In this document: positions 6,998 through 15,238 of the stretch, piece by piece
Numbering within the stretch: position 1 is the stretch's first letter
Layout of the letters: each line of letters starts with the position of its first letter
Assembly (NCBI GenBank): GCA_020160955.1
Contig: JAIUOX010000039.1
Coordinates: forward strand, 1-39,711
Origin: Pseudomonadota bacterium
Lineage (GTDB): Bacteria > Pseudomonadota > Alphaproteobacteria > Reyranellales > Reyranellaceae
Reading direction: 5' to 3'
DNA length: 39,711 nt
Program-made: the position numbers and the translations under genes
Notes under the pieces: generated by a model
Databases searched by the model: none
What the model was told of the DNA's origin: nothing
Seen by the model: only the letters and a program-made list of their open reading frames with translations

Positions 6998-9046
6998 TTG
7001 TCCGAATTCTTCTCGCTCTACACCCACGACTTCGTCCGGATCGCCTGCTGCGTGCCGCGCACGCGGGTCGCCGACGCCGCCTACAACCTCGCCGAGACGC
7101 TGCGGCTCGCGGCCGAGGGCGACAAGGCGCGGACGGCCATCATGGTCTTCCCCGAGCTCGGCCTGTCGTCCTACGCGATCGAGGACTTGCTGCTGCAGGA
7201 CGCGTTGCTCGACGAGGTCGAGGAGTCGCTGGCCAAGGTGGTCGAGGCCTCGAAGAAGATGTTCCCGGTGCTGATCGTCGGTGCGCCGCTGCGGCTCGCC
7301 AGCCGGCTGTACAACTGCGCCATCGTGATCCATCGCGGCGCGGTGCTGGGCGTGGTGCCCAAGACCTACCTGCCGAACTACCGCGAGTTCTACGAGAAGC
7401 GGCACTTCGTGTCGGGCGCCAACATCGTCGAGACGAGCATTCGGCTGGCCGGCCAGGACGCGCCGTTCGGCACCGACCTGCTGTTCCGCTCGGGCGGCAC
7501 CGTCGGCGTCACCTTCCACGTCGAGATCTGCGAGGACATCTGGGTCCCGGTGCCGCCGTCGAGCCACGCCGCGATGGCCGGCGCCGAGGTGCTGGTCAAC
7601 CTGTCGGCTTCCAACATCACGATCGGCAAGGCCGAGGCCCGCCGCCTGCTGTGCGGCAGCCAGTCGATGCGCGCCATCGCCGCCTATGCCTACTCGGCGT
7701 CGGGCCCGGGCGAGTCGACGACCGACCTCGCGTGGGACGGCCACGCCGCGATCTACGAGTGCGGCGACCAGCTGGCCGAGAGCGCGCGCTTCGAGCGCGA
7801 CTCGACGGTGATCAGCGCCGACGTCGATCTCGGCCGCATCCGCCAGGAGCGGCTGCGCAACAACGGCTTCGCCGACTGCGCGCTGTTCGAGGGCGAGCGC
7901 ACGAAGCGCTTCCGCAAGGTCGCCTTCACGCTCGACGCGCCGCGCGGCAAGGTCGCGCTGCAGCGCCCGGTCGAGCGCTTCCCCTACGTGCCGTCGGACC
8001 CGGCCAAGCTGCGCGACAACTGCTACGAGGCCTACAACATCCAGATCCAGGGCCTGGCCCAGCGGCTGCTCAGCAGCCGCCTGCAGAAGGCGATCATCGG
8101 CGTCTCGGGCGGCCTCGATTCGACGCAGGCGCTGATCGTGGTGTGCCGCGCCATGGACCAGCTCGGCCTGCCGCGCGAGAACGTGCTGGCCTTCACGATG
8201 CCGGGCTTCGGCACCTCCGACAAGACGCACAAGAACGCGTGGCGCCTGATGAAGGCGCTGGGCGTCACCGCCGCCGAGATCGACATCAAGCCGGCGGCGC
8301 GCCAGATGCTGGCCGACCTCGACCATCCCTTCGCGAAGGGCGAGAAGGTCTACGACGTCACCTTCGAGAACGTGCAGGCCGGCCTGCGCACCGACTACCT
8401 GTTCCGGCTGGCCAACCGGCACAACGGCCTGGTGGTCGGCACCGGCGACCTGTCCGAGCTGGGCCTGGGCTGGTGCACCTACGGCGTGGGCGATCACATG
8501 TCCCACTACAATCCCAACGGCTCGGTCTCCAAGACGCTGATCCAGCACCTGATCCGCTTCGTCGCGGCGGGCGGCGACGTCAGCCCGGAGACCGCCGAGG
8601 TGCTGATCGACATCCTCGAGACCGAGATCTCGCCGGAGCTGATCCCGGCCGACGCCAAGGGCGCGATCCAGTCGACCGAGCAGTCGGTCGGGCCCTACGC
8701 GCTGCAGGACTTCAACCTCTACTACCTGACGCGGCTCGGCTACCGGCCGTCGAAGATCGCCTACCTCGCGTGGAACGCCTGGCACGACATCGACAAGGGT
8801 GCGTGGCCGGCCAACCTGCCGGCCGGCACGCGCCGCGCCTTCGAGCTGTCGGAGATCCGCCACTGGCTGCAGCTCTTCCTGCGGCGCTTCTTCACCAACC
8901 AGTTCAAGCGCTCGGCGCTGCCCAACGGGCCGAAGATTTCGTCCGGCGGCTCGCTGTCGCCGCGCGGCGACTGGCGCGCGCCGTCCGACGGCAGTCCCGA
9001 CCTGTGGCTGGACGAGTTGAAGGGCGTTCCGGACAAGGCGAAGTAG
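6998..9046 (+). CDS. nadE: Glutamine-dependent NAD(+) synthetase
   Basis: 682 residues, full length for the two-domain enzyme that makes NAD from deamido-NAD, ATP and glutamine in the cytoplasm. The N-terminal nitrilase-fold glutaminase carries the Glu-Lys-Cys triad: Glu53 (PELGLSSY), Lys122 (VPKTYLPNY) and Cys178 (EICEDIW). The synthetase domain has the ATP pyrophosphatase loop SGGLDS at 370-375, followed by [25 protein letters not shown]. The start is a TTG with only a weak upstream GGGA; the next in-frame Met lies at residue 49, inside the conserved region, so TTG is retained. The N-terminus [13 protein letters not shown] matches the family and supports this. A degenerate tRNA fragment lies immediately upstream. 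Confidence 0.95.
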   Translation: MSEFFSLYTHDFVRIACCVPRTRVADAAYNLAETLRLAAEGDKARTAIMVFPELGLSSYAIEDLLLQDALLDEVEESLAKVVEASKKMFPVLIVGAPLRLASRLYNCAIVIHRGAVLGVVPKTYLPNYREFYEKRHFVSGANIVETSIRLAGQDAPFGTDLLFRSGGTVGVTFHVEICEDIWVPVPPSSHAAMAGAEVLVNLSASNITIGKAEARRLLCGSQSMRAIAAYAYSASGPGESTTDLAWDGHAAIYECGDQLAESARFERDSTVISADVDLGRIRQERLRNNGFADCALFEGERTKRFRKVAFTLDAPRGKVALQRPVERFPYVPSDPAKLRDNCYEAYNIQIQGLAQRLLSSRLQKAIIGVSGGLDSTQALIVVCRAMDQLGLPRENVLAFTMPGFGTSDKTHKNAWRLMKALGVTAAEIDIKPAARQMLADLDHPFAKGEKVYDVTFENVQAGLRTDYLFRLANRHNGLVVGTGDLSELGLGWCTYGVGDHMSHYNPNGSVSKTLIQHLIRFVAAGGDVSPETAEVLIDILETEISPELIPADAKGAIQSTEQSVGPYALQDFNLYYLTRLGYRPSKIAYLAWNAWHDIDKGAWPANLPAGTRRAFELSEIRHWLQLFLRRFFTNQFKRSALPNGPKISSGGSLSPRGDWRAPSDGSPDLWLDELKGVPDKAK

Positions 9047-9074
9047 CGGTACAAGGGGCCAACGGAGGACTGAG

Positions 9075-9482
9075 ATGCCGCTCGAGATCAAGAAGACCGT
9101 GAAGCAGATGGTGGCGGAAGCCGATGCCGCGATCGAGACCGTGCCGGTCGCCGAGGCGCTGAAGCTGCTGGGCCAGCCGGGCGTCACCTTCATCGACATC
9201 CGCGACCCGCGCGAGCTGTGGCGCGACGGCACGATCCCTGGCGCGATCAACGTGACCAGGGGCATGCTCGAAATGTGGATCGATCCCGAGAGCCCCTACG
9301 CCAAGGACTACTTCCAGACCGGCAACAAGTTCCTGTTCTTCTGCGCCGGCGCCTGGCGCTCGGCGCTCGCCACCAAGACGGCGCAGGACATGGGCCTGAC
9401 CCCGGTCGCCCACATCGAGGGCGGGCTGGGCGCGTGGAAGAAGGCGGGCGGCCCGGTCGAGAAGGTCGAGCCCAAGAAGTAA
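9075..9482 (+). CDS. Rhodanese-like domain protein (putative sulfurtransferase)
   Basis: 135 residues with one rhodanese domain. The N-terminal CH2A-like motif is FIDIRDPREL, and the domain closes with HIEGGLGAWKKAGGP. The active loop CAGAWR puts the catalytic cysteine at position 90 and Arg at 95, the six-residue loop length of sulfur-transferring rhodaneses. There is no signal peptide. It sits 28 bases after nadE, with GGAGG upstream of the ATG, and seven bases before an acyl-CoA ligase gene. The sulfur acceptor is unknown. Confidence 0.92.
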   Translation: MPLEIKKTVKQMVAEADAAIETVPVAEALKLLGQPGVTFIDIRDPRELWRDGTIPGAINVTRGMLEMWIDPESPYAKDYFQTGNKFLFFCAGAWRSALATKTAQDMGLTPVAHIEGGLGAWKKAGGPVEKVEPKK

Positions 9483-9489
9483 GGTCGCT

Positions 9490-11091
9490 GTGAGCGCCGA
9501 CCGGACCCTGGTCCCGCAGCCGACGCCGCAAGACTTCGCCGAGTTCATCTCGATCCCGGTGCGGGTCGCGCAGCATGCCGCGGCGTGGCCGGACAAGCGG
9601 GCGGTGGTGTGCGAGGGCAAGGCCCGCAGCTGGGCCGCGTTCGACCGCCGCGCCAGCCGGATCGCGCGGGCGCTGGCCGGCATGGGCGTCGGCAAGGGCG
9701 ACAAGATCGCCATCCTGGCCGCCAACTCGGTCGAGTACCTCGAGACCTTCATCGGCGGCCTCAGGGCCGGCGCCTGCGTGGTGCCGCTGTCGACCATGGC
9801 GGCGGCCGATGCGCTGGAGAAGATGCTCGACGACTGCGACGCCAAGGTGCTGTTCCTGTCGGACCAGTACCGGCCGCTGGTCGAGCCCTACGAGGCGCGG
9901 CTTGCGAAGCTGATCGCCGGCGGCCGCATCGCCTTCGATTTCGCACGACCCGGCTGGACCGGCTTCGAGGACTGGCTGGCGCCGGTCAGCGACGCGCCGT
10001 TCGCCGTGCCGATCGACCGGCTCGACGACTTCAACATCATCTACAGCTCGGGCACGACCGGCCTGCCCAAGGGCATCCTGCACAGCCACGTCATGCGCGA
10101 CCTGCTGGCGGTACGCTTCGCCGGCTTCGACTACGGTCCCGACACGGTGTCGCTGGCCTCGACGCCGCTCTACTCGAACACCACGCTGGTCTCGGTGCTG
10201 GCGACGGTCGGCAACGGCGGCACGACGATCCTGATGCCGAAGTCCGACGTCGTGAAGTTTCTCGAGATCGCCGAGCGCGAGCGGGTCACCCACGCCATGC
10301 TGGTGCCGGTCCAGTACCAGCGCATCCTTGCCCACCCGGATTTCGGCAAGTACGACCTCGCGTCGTTCAAGGCCAAGCTGTCGACCAGCGCGCCGCTGCG
10401 CGCCCAGCTGAAGGCCGACTGCCTAGCCCGCTGGCCGGGCCGCCTGATCGAGATCTACGGCCTCACCGAGGGCGGTGCATCGTGCATGCTGGAGGCCAAC
10501 CTGCATCCCGACAAGCTGCACACGGTGGGCCAGCCCGGGCTCGGCAGCGAGATCGTCGTGCTCGACGAGGAGGGGCGGGTGCTGCCGCGCGGCGCCGTCG
10601 GCGAGCTGGCCGGGCGCGCGTCGGTCATGATGAAGGGCTACTACAAGCAGGACGACAAGACGCGCGACCTGTTCTGGCACGATGCCGAGGGCCGGCTGTT
10701 CTTCAAGTCCGGCGACATGGGCCGCATCGACGAGGACGGCTTCGTCGTGCTGCTCGATCGCAAGAAGGACATGATCATTTCCGGCGGCTTCAATGTCTAT
10801 GCCGCCGACATCGAAGTGCTGCTGCTGAAGCACCCCGACGTGATCGACGTCGCGGTGATCGGCATCCCGAGCGAGCAGTGGGGCGAGCAGCCGATGGCGC
10901 TCTGCGTTCGCCGGCCGGGCGCCACGACCAGCGAGGACGCGGTCCTCGGCTGGGCAAACGGGCAGCTCGGCAAGACGCAACGGCTGGCCGCGGTCGAGTT
11001 CCGCGAGTCCCTGCCGCGCAGTACCATCGGCAAGATCATGAAGCGCGAACTGCGCGAGCCCTACTGGGCCGGCCGCAGCGCTAGGATATGA
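9490..11091 (+). CDS. AMP-dependent acyl-CoA synthetase (class I adenylate-forming)
   Basis: 533 residues. It should activate a carboxylic acid to its acyl-CoA through an acyl-AMP intermediate. Motifs: the phosphate loop SSGTTGLPKG (186-195), IYGLTEGG, the hinge region KSGDMGRIDEDGFVVLLDRKKD, ISGGFNVYAADIE, and STIGKIMKREL near the end with the catalytic Lys around 515. No signal or membrane segment is seen. The start is a GTG at 9490 just after the rhodanese stop. Its stop overlaps the next gene's ATG (ATGA). The substrate cannot be read from sequence; a medium-chain or aromatic acid is possible. The DUF3237 gene coupled to it may belong to the same pathway. Confidence 0.9.
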   Translation: MSADRTLVPQPTPQDFAEFISIPVRVAQHAAAWPDKRAVVCEGKARSWAAFDRRASRIARALAGMGVGKGDKIAILAANSVEYLETFIGGLRAGACVVPLSTMAAADALEKMLDDCDAKVLFLSDQYRPLVEPYEARLAKLIAGGRIAFDFARPGWTGFEDWLAPVSDAPFAVPIDRLDDFNIIYSSGTTGLPKGILHSHVMRDLLAVRFAGFDYGPDTVSLASTPLYSNTTLVSVLATVGNGGTTILMPKSDVVKFLEIAERERVTHAMLVPVQYQRILAHPDFGKYDLASFKAKLSTSAPLRAQLKADCLARWPGRLIEIYGLTEGGASCMLEANLHPDKLHTVGQPGLGSEIVVLDEEGRVLPRGAVGELAGRASVMMKGYYKQDDKTRDLFWHDAEGRLFFKSGDMGRIDEDGFVVLLDRKKDMIISGGFNVYAADIEVLLLKHPDVIDVAVIGIPSEQWGEQPMALCVRRPGATTSEDAVLGWANGQLGKTQRLAAVEFRESLPRSTIGKIMKRELREPYWAGRSARI

Positions 11092-11570
11092 GGCGACAGA
11101 TGACCGAACCGACCCTCCGCACCGCCCACCTGTTCACGCTGAGCGCGACCGTCGACCCCAACATCGTCGATCTCGGCGAGACGCCGCTCGGCCGGCGCCG
11201 CATCGCCAACGTCACGGGCGGCACCTTCGAGGGCGAGGAACTGCGCGGCACCATCCTGCCGGCGCCGGGCGGCGACTGGCTTCTGCTGCGCCGCGACGGC
11301 ATCCTGCAGCTCGACGTCCGGCTGACCCTCAAGACCGACGACGACCACCTGATCTACATGAGCTACCGCGGGATGCGGCATGGCCCGGCGTGGGTGATCG
11401 ACCAGCTGAACAAGGGCGAGAAGGTCGATCCCAGCCAGTACTACTTCCGCACCACGCCGCTGTTCGAGACGGCGTCGGACAAGTACCGCTTCCTCAACCG
11501 CATCGTCTGCGTCGCCACCGGCCGCCGCGAGCCGGCCGGCCCGGTCTACGACGTCTTCCAGGTGTTGTAG
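11088..11570 (+). CDS. DUF3237 family protein
   Basis: 160 residues; a small beta-barrel family (formerly UPF0311) without an established function. Recognisable features are LFTLSATVDPNIVDLG near the start, RRRIANVTGGTFEGEELRGTILPAPGGDW, then RRDGILQLDVRLTLKTDD and a C-terminal YRFLNRIVCVATGRR. DUF3237 proteins often sit beside CoA ligases, CoA-transferases or other catabolic genes. Here the ATG at 11088 overlaps the stop of the acyl-CoA ligase, so the two are translationally coupled. A second ATG at 11100 (MTEPTLRT) is an alternative start. No transport signal is seen. Confidence 0.88.
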   Translation: MRRQMTEPTLRTAHLFTLSATVDPNIVDLGETPLGRRRIANVTGGTFEGEELRGTILPAPGGDWLLLRRDGILQLDVRLTLKTDDDHLIYMSYRGMRHGPAWVIDQLNKGEKVDPSQYYFRTTPLFETASDKYRFLNRIVCVATGRREPAGPVYDVFQVL

Positions 11571-11579
11571 GACGCGAAA

Positions 11580-11654
11580 GGTCCCTCGCTTCGCTCGGGA
11601 TGACAGGGACGCGGGATGACACAGTCGCTGTCATCCCGAGCGCAGCGAGGGACC
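11580..11654. repeat. Near-perfect 27-base inverted repeat between convergent genes
   Basis: Arms 11580-11606 and 11628-11654 are reverse complements with a single mismatch; the 21-base spacer repeats part of the arm (GGGATGACA). It begins 9 bases after the DUF3237 stop and ends 3 bases before the end of the convergent alpha/beta hydrolase gene. The sequence resembles dispersed intergenic palindromes of GC-rich proteobacteria. As RNA it would form a long hairpin on both strands and could stop or protect both converging transcripts. No T run follows. Confidence 0.85.
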
Positions 11655-11656
11655 CT

Positions 11657-12508
11657 TCAGGCTCCCGACGCGATCTTCGCCAGGACGGGAAGAATGTACT
11701 CCCGGAACTTCTCCGGGTGCTCGCTCATCGGGAAGTGCCCGACGTGCTCCATGATCTTCGCCTCGACGCCGGGAATCTGCGCCGCCGTGCGCAGCGTGTC
11801 CTCGGGCGTGCAGGAGAAGTCGTACTCGCCGGTCAGCAGGTAGAGCGGGCAGACCGTCGTATCGATCGCCTTCACCTTCTCGCGCAGGTCGCCGTCGACC
11901 CGGTAGAAGTAGAGGTCCCCTTTGAAGATGCCGGGACCGCCCTGCATGTACATCCACAGCGTCTCGTGGCGGCTGACCGACGGGCTCTGCGGCGCCACCA
12001 GACCGGAGACCAGCGCGGCGCAGACCTCGCCGCCATGCACGTCGGGCCGGTGCAGCCACGCGGTGTCGTACCACGGCTGCTGGAAGTCGGCGGCCTCCAT
12101 GCCGATCAGGGCGCGGAACTCGCGGGCATGGGCGATCGCGAGGTTGAGCACGATGCGGCCGCCGATCGAGCAGCCCATCACCACCGGCTTGTCGAGTTCC
12201 ATGGCGCTGCAGAACGCGCGGATCGCCGCGGTGTAGGAGGCGGTGGTCAGCCGGTACTCGGTCTTCTCCCAGCCGTCCGGCGGCGTCGACTTGCCGTGCC
12301 ACGGCATGTCGAAGGCCAGCACCCGGAAGCGCGAGGTGATCTCGGGATCGGCCATCAGGTGGCGATACTGCCGCCCGTCGGCGCCGGCGGTGTGCAGGCA
12401 GACCAGCGGGATGCCCTGGCCCGCCTCCTCGAAGTAGAGGCGATGCGGCACGCCCTCGATCTCCAGCCGCAGGTAGCGGCCGACATGCGGGTCGAGCTTC
12501 GGCGCCAT
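11657..12508 (-). CDS. Alpha/beta hydrolase
   Basis: 283 residues from the ATG at 12506-12508; a longer frame upstream overlaps the next gene and lacks homology-like character. The fold is shown by LVCLHTAGADGRQY (oxyanion strand and loop), FDMPWHGKS, the nucleophile region MGCSIGGR and the C-terminal HVGHFPMSEHPEKF, which gives the catalytic His. The nucleophile elbow reads G-C-S-I-G-G, so Ser is the nucleophile; the acid is probably the Asp in LLTGEYDFSC. It is a cytoplasmic hydrolase, probably of an ester, lactone or thioester. It begins two bases after the stop of the small SCP2-like gene and is last in its operon. Confidence 0.9.
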   Translation of the reverse strand: MAPKLDPHVGRYLRLEIEGVPHRLYFEEAGQGIPLVCLHTAGADGRQYRHLMADPEITSRFRVLAFDMPWHGKSTPPDGWEKTEYRLTTASYTAAIRAFCSAMELDKPVVMGCSIGGRIVLNLAIAHAREFRALIGMEAADFQQPWYDTAWLHRPDVHGGEVCAALVSGLVAPQSPSVSRHETLWMYMQGGPGIFKGDLYFYRVDGDLREKVKAIDTTVCPLYLLTGEYDFSCTPEDTLRTAAQIPGVEAKIMEHVGHFPMSEHPEKFREYILPVLAKIASGA

Positions 12509-12510
12509 CG

Positions 12511-12903
12511 TCAGCCGGCCGCCGACCGGCGCGGCAGCGCCAGCAGGTCCTTGAAGTACTGCAGGTGCTGCAGCAGCGGGCGGAAGTCGCCTTCCATCGC
12601 GGCGGCGCCGCGCTTGGTCAGCGCGAACAGGTCGTGCCAGCCGGGATCGGGGACGGGGGCCCAGTGGCGGGTCCACGCGTCCTCTGTGGCGCGGACGGTG
12701 AAGGCGGTGCCCTTCATCAGGCGCGGACCGCGCTCGAAGCCGGTGAGCGCACCGTCGACGATCGAGAGGAAGAACGGCTCGGCGCCGATGTCGATGCGAC
12801 AGTCGACGCAGGCCCAGCGGCCACGCCGGCGCAGGTCGTCGTCGGCCGCCAGCAGCTCGGGCAGGCGGGCGAAGCGGTCCGCCGCGGACGTCGCTGGGGT
12901 CAT
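12511..12903 (-). CDS. Small protein, possibly SCP2-like
   Basis: 130 residues from the ATG at 12901-12903, which overlaps the stop of the DUF6134 gene by four bases. I do not recognise a firm family. The pattern of a hydrophobic beta-strand (PFFLSIVDGALTGFERGP), a strand with FTVRATEDAW, and a C-terminal amphipathic stretch (FALTKRGAAAMEGDFRPLLQHLQYFKDLLAL) resembles SCP2 sterol-carrier domains, which bind lipids or acyl-CoA. Two cysteines form WACVDCRID. There is no signal peptide. The tight packing with a hydrolase and near a CoA-transferase would suit a lipid or acyl-CoA binding helper, but this is inference. Confidence 0.7.
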   Translation of the reverse strand: MTPATSAADRFARLPELLAADDDLRRRGRWACVDCRIDIGAEPFFLSIVDGALTGFERGPRLMKGTAFTVRATEDAWTRHWAPVPDPGWHDLFALTKRGAAAMEGDFRPLLQHLQYFKDLLALPRRSAAG

Positions 12904-13541
12904 TCTTCCAGGACGTAGTCGATGGTCGAGCCGTCGGACGCCTTGAAGGTCGTCTTCACCCAGCGGCCCTTGTCGTCGAACCACTGGTCCTTGTTGACGT
13001 CGCCGGTGTAGCGGAAGCGCGTTGCGTCCAGCCAGCCGTTCAGCGTCTTGATCTTCTCGCGGCCGACCTCGGACACCTGGACCTTGGACTCCGTGCCGTC
13101 CTGCGTATTCAGCAGGACCTGCTGGCGGACCTGGCGGATGTTCCAGTGCGTCGACGGCAGCACGTCGGGCGGCAGGACCTGCTTACCGCCGGTCCGCTCG
13201 ACCGTGATCCCGGTCGGCGTTCGCTGCGCCTTCACGCTGAACCGCTTGCCGTTGTCGTCGGTCTGGGTCGCCACGTACTGGAACGTGTCGCCGTTCCACA
13301 TCTCCTGGGCGCGGTGCGAGTAGCGGTAGGCCGTGATGCCCAGCAGCTTCACCGCAAAGTCGATGTTGGTCGCGACCGAGATGGTCGCGCCGGAGTGCTG
13401 GAAGTTGAGCGTGTGGCGGCCGATCTGCTCGCCGTTGCGGTACACCGCGAAGGACTGGGTCGACCCATAGGGCAGGTCCTGCGCCGCCGAGGCGGTGGCG
13501 GCGCCGGCGATCAGCAGGGCAAACACGGAAAGCAGGCGCAT
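12900..13541 (-). CDS. DUF6134 family secreted protein
   Basis: 213 residues. The signal peptide is MRLLSVFALLIAGAATASA with likely cleavage after ASA near residue 19, so the protein is periplasmic or secreted. The mature part is beta-rich (YGSTQSFAVYRNGEQIGRHTLNF, YRYSHRAQEMWNGD, FRYTGDVNKDQWFDDKGRW), the pattern of the DUF6134 family, related in style to DUF3108 proteins with a lipocalin- or LolA-like barrel. Function is unknown. Of three clustered Met codons the one at 13539-13541 is chosen because AGAGG lies just upstream and the signal peptide begins there. It overlaps the next gene by ATGA and follows the CoA-transferase gene by 38 bases. Confidence 0.82.
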   Translation of the reverse strand: MRLLSVFALLIAGAATASAAQDLPYGSTQSFAVYRNGEQIGRHTLNFQHSGATISVATNIDFAVKLLGITAYRYSHRAQEMWNGDTFQYVATQTDDNGKRFSVKAQRTPTGITVERTGGKQVLPPDVLPSTHWNIRQVRQQVLLNTQDGTESKVQVSEVGREKIKTLNGWLDATRFRYTGDVNKDQWFDDKGRWVKTTFKASDGSTIDYVLEE

Positions 13542-13579
13542 GGGACCTCTCATGGCCATTCTACGCCGGGCGGCCCGGG

Positions 13580-14764
13580 TCAGACCACCCGGTCGGCCCG
13601 GAGTTGCGCGATGCCTGCAGCATCGTAGCCCAGCTCCTGCAGGATCTGGTCGGTGTGCTCGCCCAGCCGGGGGGCCCGGTGGCGGATGGTGAGCGGGGTG
13701 CGGGACAGCATGACCGGCTCCTGCAGCACCGGGGCGGGCTTGGCCATGCCCGGGTAGGCCATGTGGTGGAAGAACCCGGCTTCCCTGACGTGCGGGTCGT
13801 CCAGCGCCTGCTGCGGCGTGTAGACCGGCCCGGCGGGGATGCGGTTGGCCTCGAGGGCGGCCAGCGCCTCGGCCACCGTCCGGGTCTCGCACCACGTCTG
13901 CATGATCGCCGACAGGGCCTCGCCGTTGTCGCCGCGTGCCAGGTCGTCCTTGAAGCGCGGGTCGTCGGCCAGCTTCTCGTCGCCCATCAGGCGGCACCAG
14001 CGCACGAACAGCGGCTGGCCGATCGTCATGGCGTAGATCCAGCCGTCCTTGCACTTGAAGGTGTCCGAGGGACCGGCGGTGAAGCCGCGGTTGAGCGTCG
14101 CCTTGCGGTCGAGGCCGAGCAGGGCCTGCTCGATCAGGTGGCCGTTGGCGATGTTGATGGCGGTGCGCAGCAGCGCCGTCTCGACCTTCTGGCCCTTGCC
14201 GCTCCTGGCGCGGTCCATCAGCGCCGCCATCACGCCGATGGTGCTGAGCAGCGCCGAGCTGAAGTCGACGTAGGGGGCGTTCATGCGGGTCGGCACCTCG
14301 CCGTCGCCCGACAGGTGCATGGCGCCCGACATCGCCTGGCCGATCGTGTCGAAGCCGACGCGGGTGGCGTAGGGGCCTTCCGAGCCGAAGGTCGAGTTGG
14401 TGGCGAGGATGATGCGCGGGTTGAGGGCGGAGATCGTGTCGTAGTCGATCCCCATCTTCTTGAGGTCCTCGTACGGCAGGTTGGCGATCACGACGTCCGA
14501 CGCCTTGACCAGCTTCGCGACGATCTCGCGGCCGGCCGGCTTCACCGGGTTCAGCGTCATGCCGAGCTTGTTGCGGCCCATCTGGAGGAACATCGCGCCT
14601 TCGCCGCCCTCGGCGACCGGCGTCACCCAGCGGTCCTCGCTGCCCTCCAGCTTCTCGATGCGGATCACCTCGGCGCCGAGATCGGCCAGCATGGTGCCGC
14701 AGAAGGGGCCGGCGATGTAGCGGCCGAAATCGAGTACGCGGATGCCTTCGAGAACCCCAGCCAT
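13580..14764 (-). CDS. CaiB/BaiF family CoA-transferase
   Basis: 394 residues, the class III CoA-transferase length. It moves CoA between carboxylates through an aspartyl-CoA thioester. The N-terminus GIRVLDFGRYIAGPFCGTMLADLGAEVIRIE is characteristic, then GRNKLGMTLN and the region APYVDFSSALLS, where Asp167 is the expected catalytic residue. The C-terminal RLGEHTDQILQELGY is also typical. It is cytoplasmic. It sits 126 bases after a cupin gene and in the same direction as TctB, TctA and a lyase-like gene. Human SUGCT, of the same family, transfers CoA to glutarate and 3-hydroxy-3-methylglutarate, so a dicarboxylate substrate is plausible here. Confidence 0.93.
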   Translation of the reverse strand: MAGVLEGIRVLDFGRYIAGPFCGTMLADLGAEVIRIEKLEGSEDRWVTPVAEGGEGAMFLQMGRNKLGMTLNPVKPAGREIVAKLVKASDVVIANLPYEDLKKMGIDYDTISALNPRIILATNSTFGSEGPYATRVGFDTIGQAMSGAMHLSGDGEVPTRMNAPYVDFSSALLSTIGVMAALMDRARSGKGQKVETALLRTAINIANGHLIEQALLGLDRKATLNRGFTAGPSDTFKCKDGWIYAMTIGQPLFVRWCRLMGDEKLADDPRFKDDLARGDNGEALSAIMQTWCETRTVAEALAALEANRIPAGPVYTPQQALDDPHVREAGFFHHMAYPGMAKPAPVLQEPVMLSRTPLTIRHRAPRLGEHTDQILQELGYDAAGIAQLRADRVV

Positions 14765-14831
14765 GCGACGACCCAGCCTCCGATACGGTTCAGCCGGTCC
14801 CCGTGCGGCCGGCGCGCGAGCAATAGCAGAG

Positions 14832-14868
14832 CGCGCGGCGGCGGCGAAACGGCGGGTTCCGCCGCGCG
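14832..14868 (-). other. GC-rich hairpin after the cupin gene
   Basis: CGCGCGGCGG (14832-14841) is the exact reverse complement of 14859-14868, with a 17-base loop. It lies 22 bases beyond the cupin stop on the minus strand. No T run follows, so it is at best a weak or Rho-assisted terminator between the cupin and CoA-transferase genes; in DNA this GC-rich a chance hairpin is possible. Confidence 0.3.
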
Positions 14869-14890
14869 ACAGCCGCCGGCCGCGCCGATA

Positions 14891-15238
14891 TCAGTCGAAG
14901 AACTTGTTGGGCTTCTGGAAGATCGCCAGCATCAGGCAGCCCTCGTCGGTCCAGGCCGCGTGCCGGCTGCCCGGGCGGCGCCACACGAAGTTGCCGGCGC
15001 TGCACACGCCGTCGTGGTCGCGGAACGAGCCCTCGATGACGTAGGTCTGCTCGATGGCGACGTGCTCGTGGTCCGGCAGCTTGGCGCCGGGCGCCCAGCG
15101 CATCAGCACGGTCGACATGCCGGTCGCCTTGTTCTCCATCAGCGTCTTGGCCTCGACGCCGGGGAAGCGCGTCGGCTTCCAGGGGATCGAGGGGATGTCG
15201 ACGTAGGTCGAGTCGGGAACGAGGGTTTCGGCGTTCAT
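14891..15238 (-). CDS. Small cupin-domain protein
   Basis: 115 residues, a single-domain cupin. Motif 1 is G51-x5-H57-x-H59-x3-E63 ending at G70 (KLPDHEHVAIEQTYVIEG), and motif 2 carries His93 (RRPGSRHAAW), so the four-residue metal site is intact. Such small cupins are metal-dependent dioxygenases, isomerases or sugar/acid-binding proteins; the reaction cannot be told. Its ATG overlaps the stop of the HMG-CoA-lyase-like gene by four bases, which ties it to the same pathway. No signal peptide is seen. Confidence 0.88.
   Translation of the reverse strand: MNAETLVPDSTYVDIPSIPWKPTRFPGVEAKTLMENKATGMSTVLMRWAPGAKLPDHEHVAIEQTYVIEGSFRDHDGVCSAGNFVWRRPGSRHAAWTDEGCLMLAIFQKPNKFFD

Noticed and set aside
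6959..9265. 768-codon minus-strand frame opposite nadE
   Set aside because: An antisense shadow of a GC-rich gene, of low-complexity Arg/Asp/Ala/Val composition.
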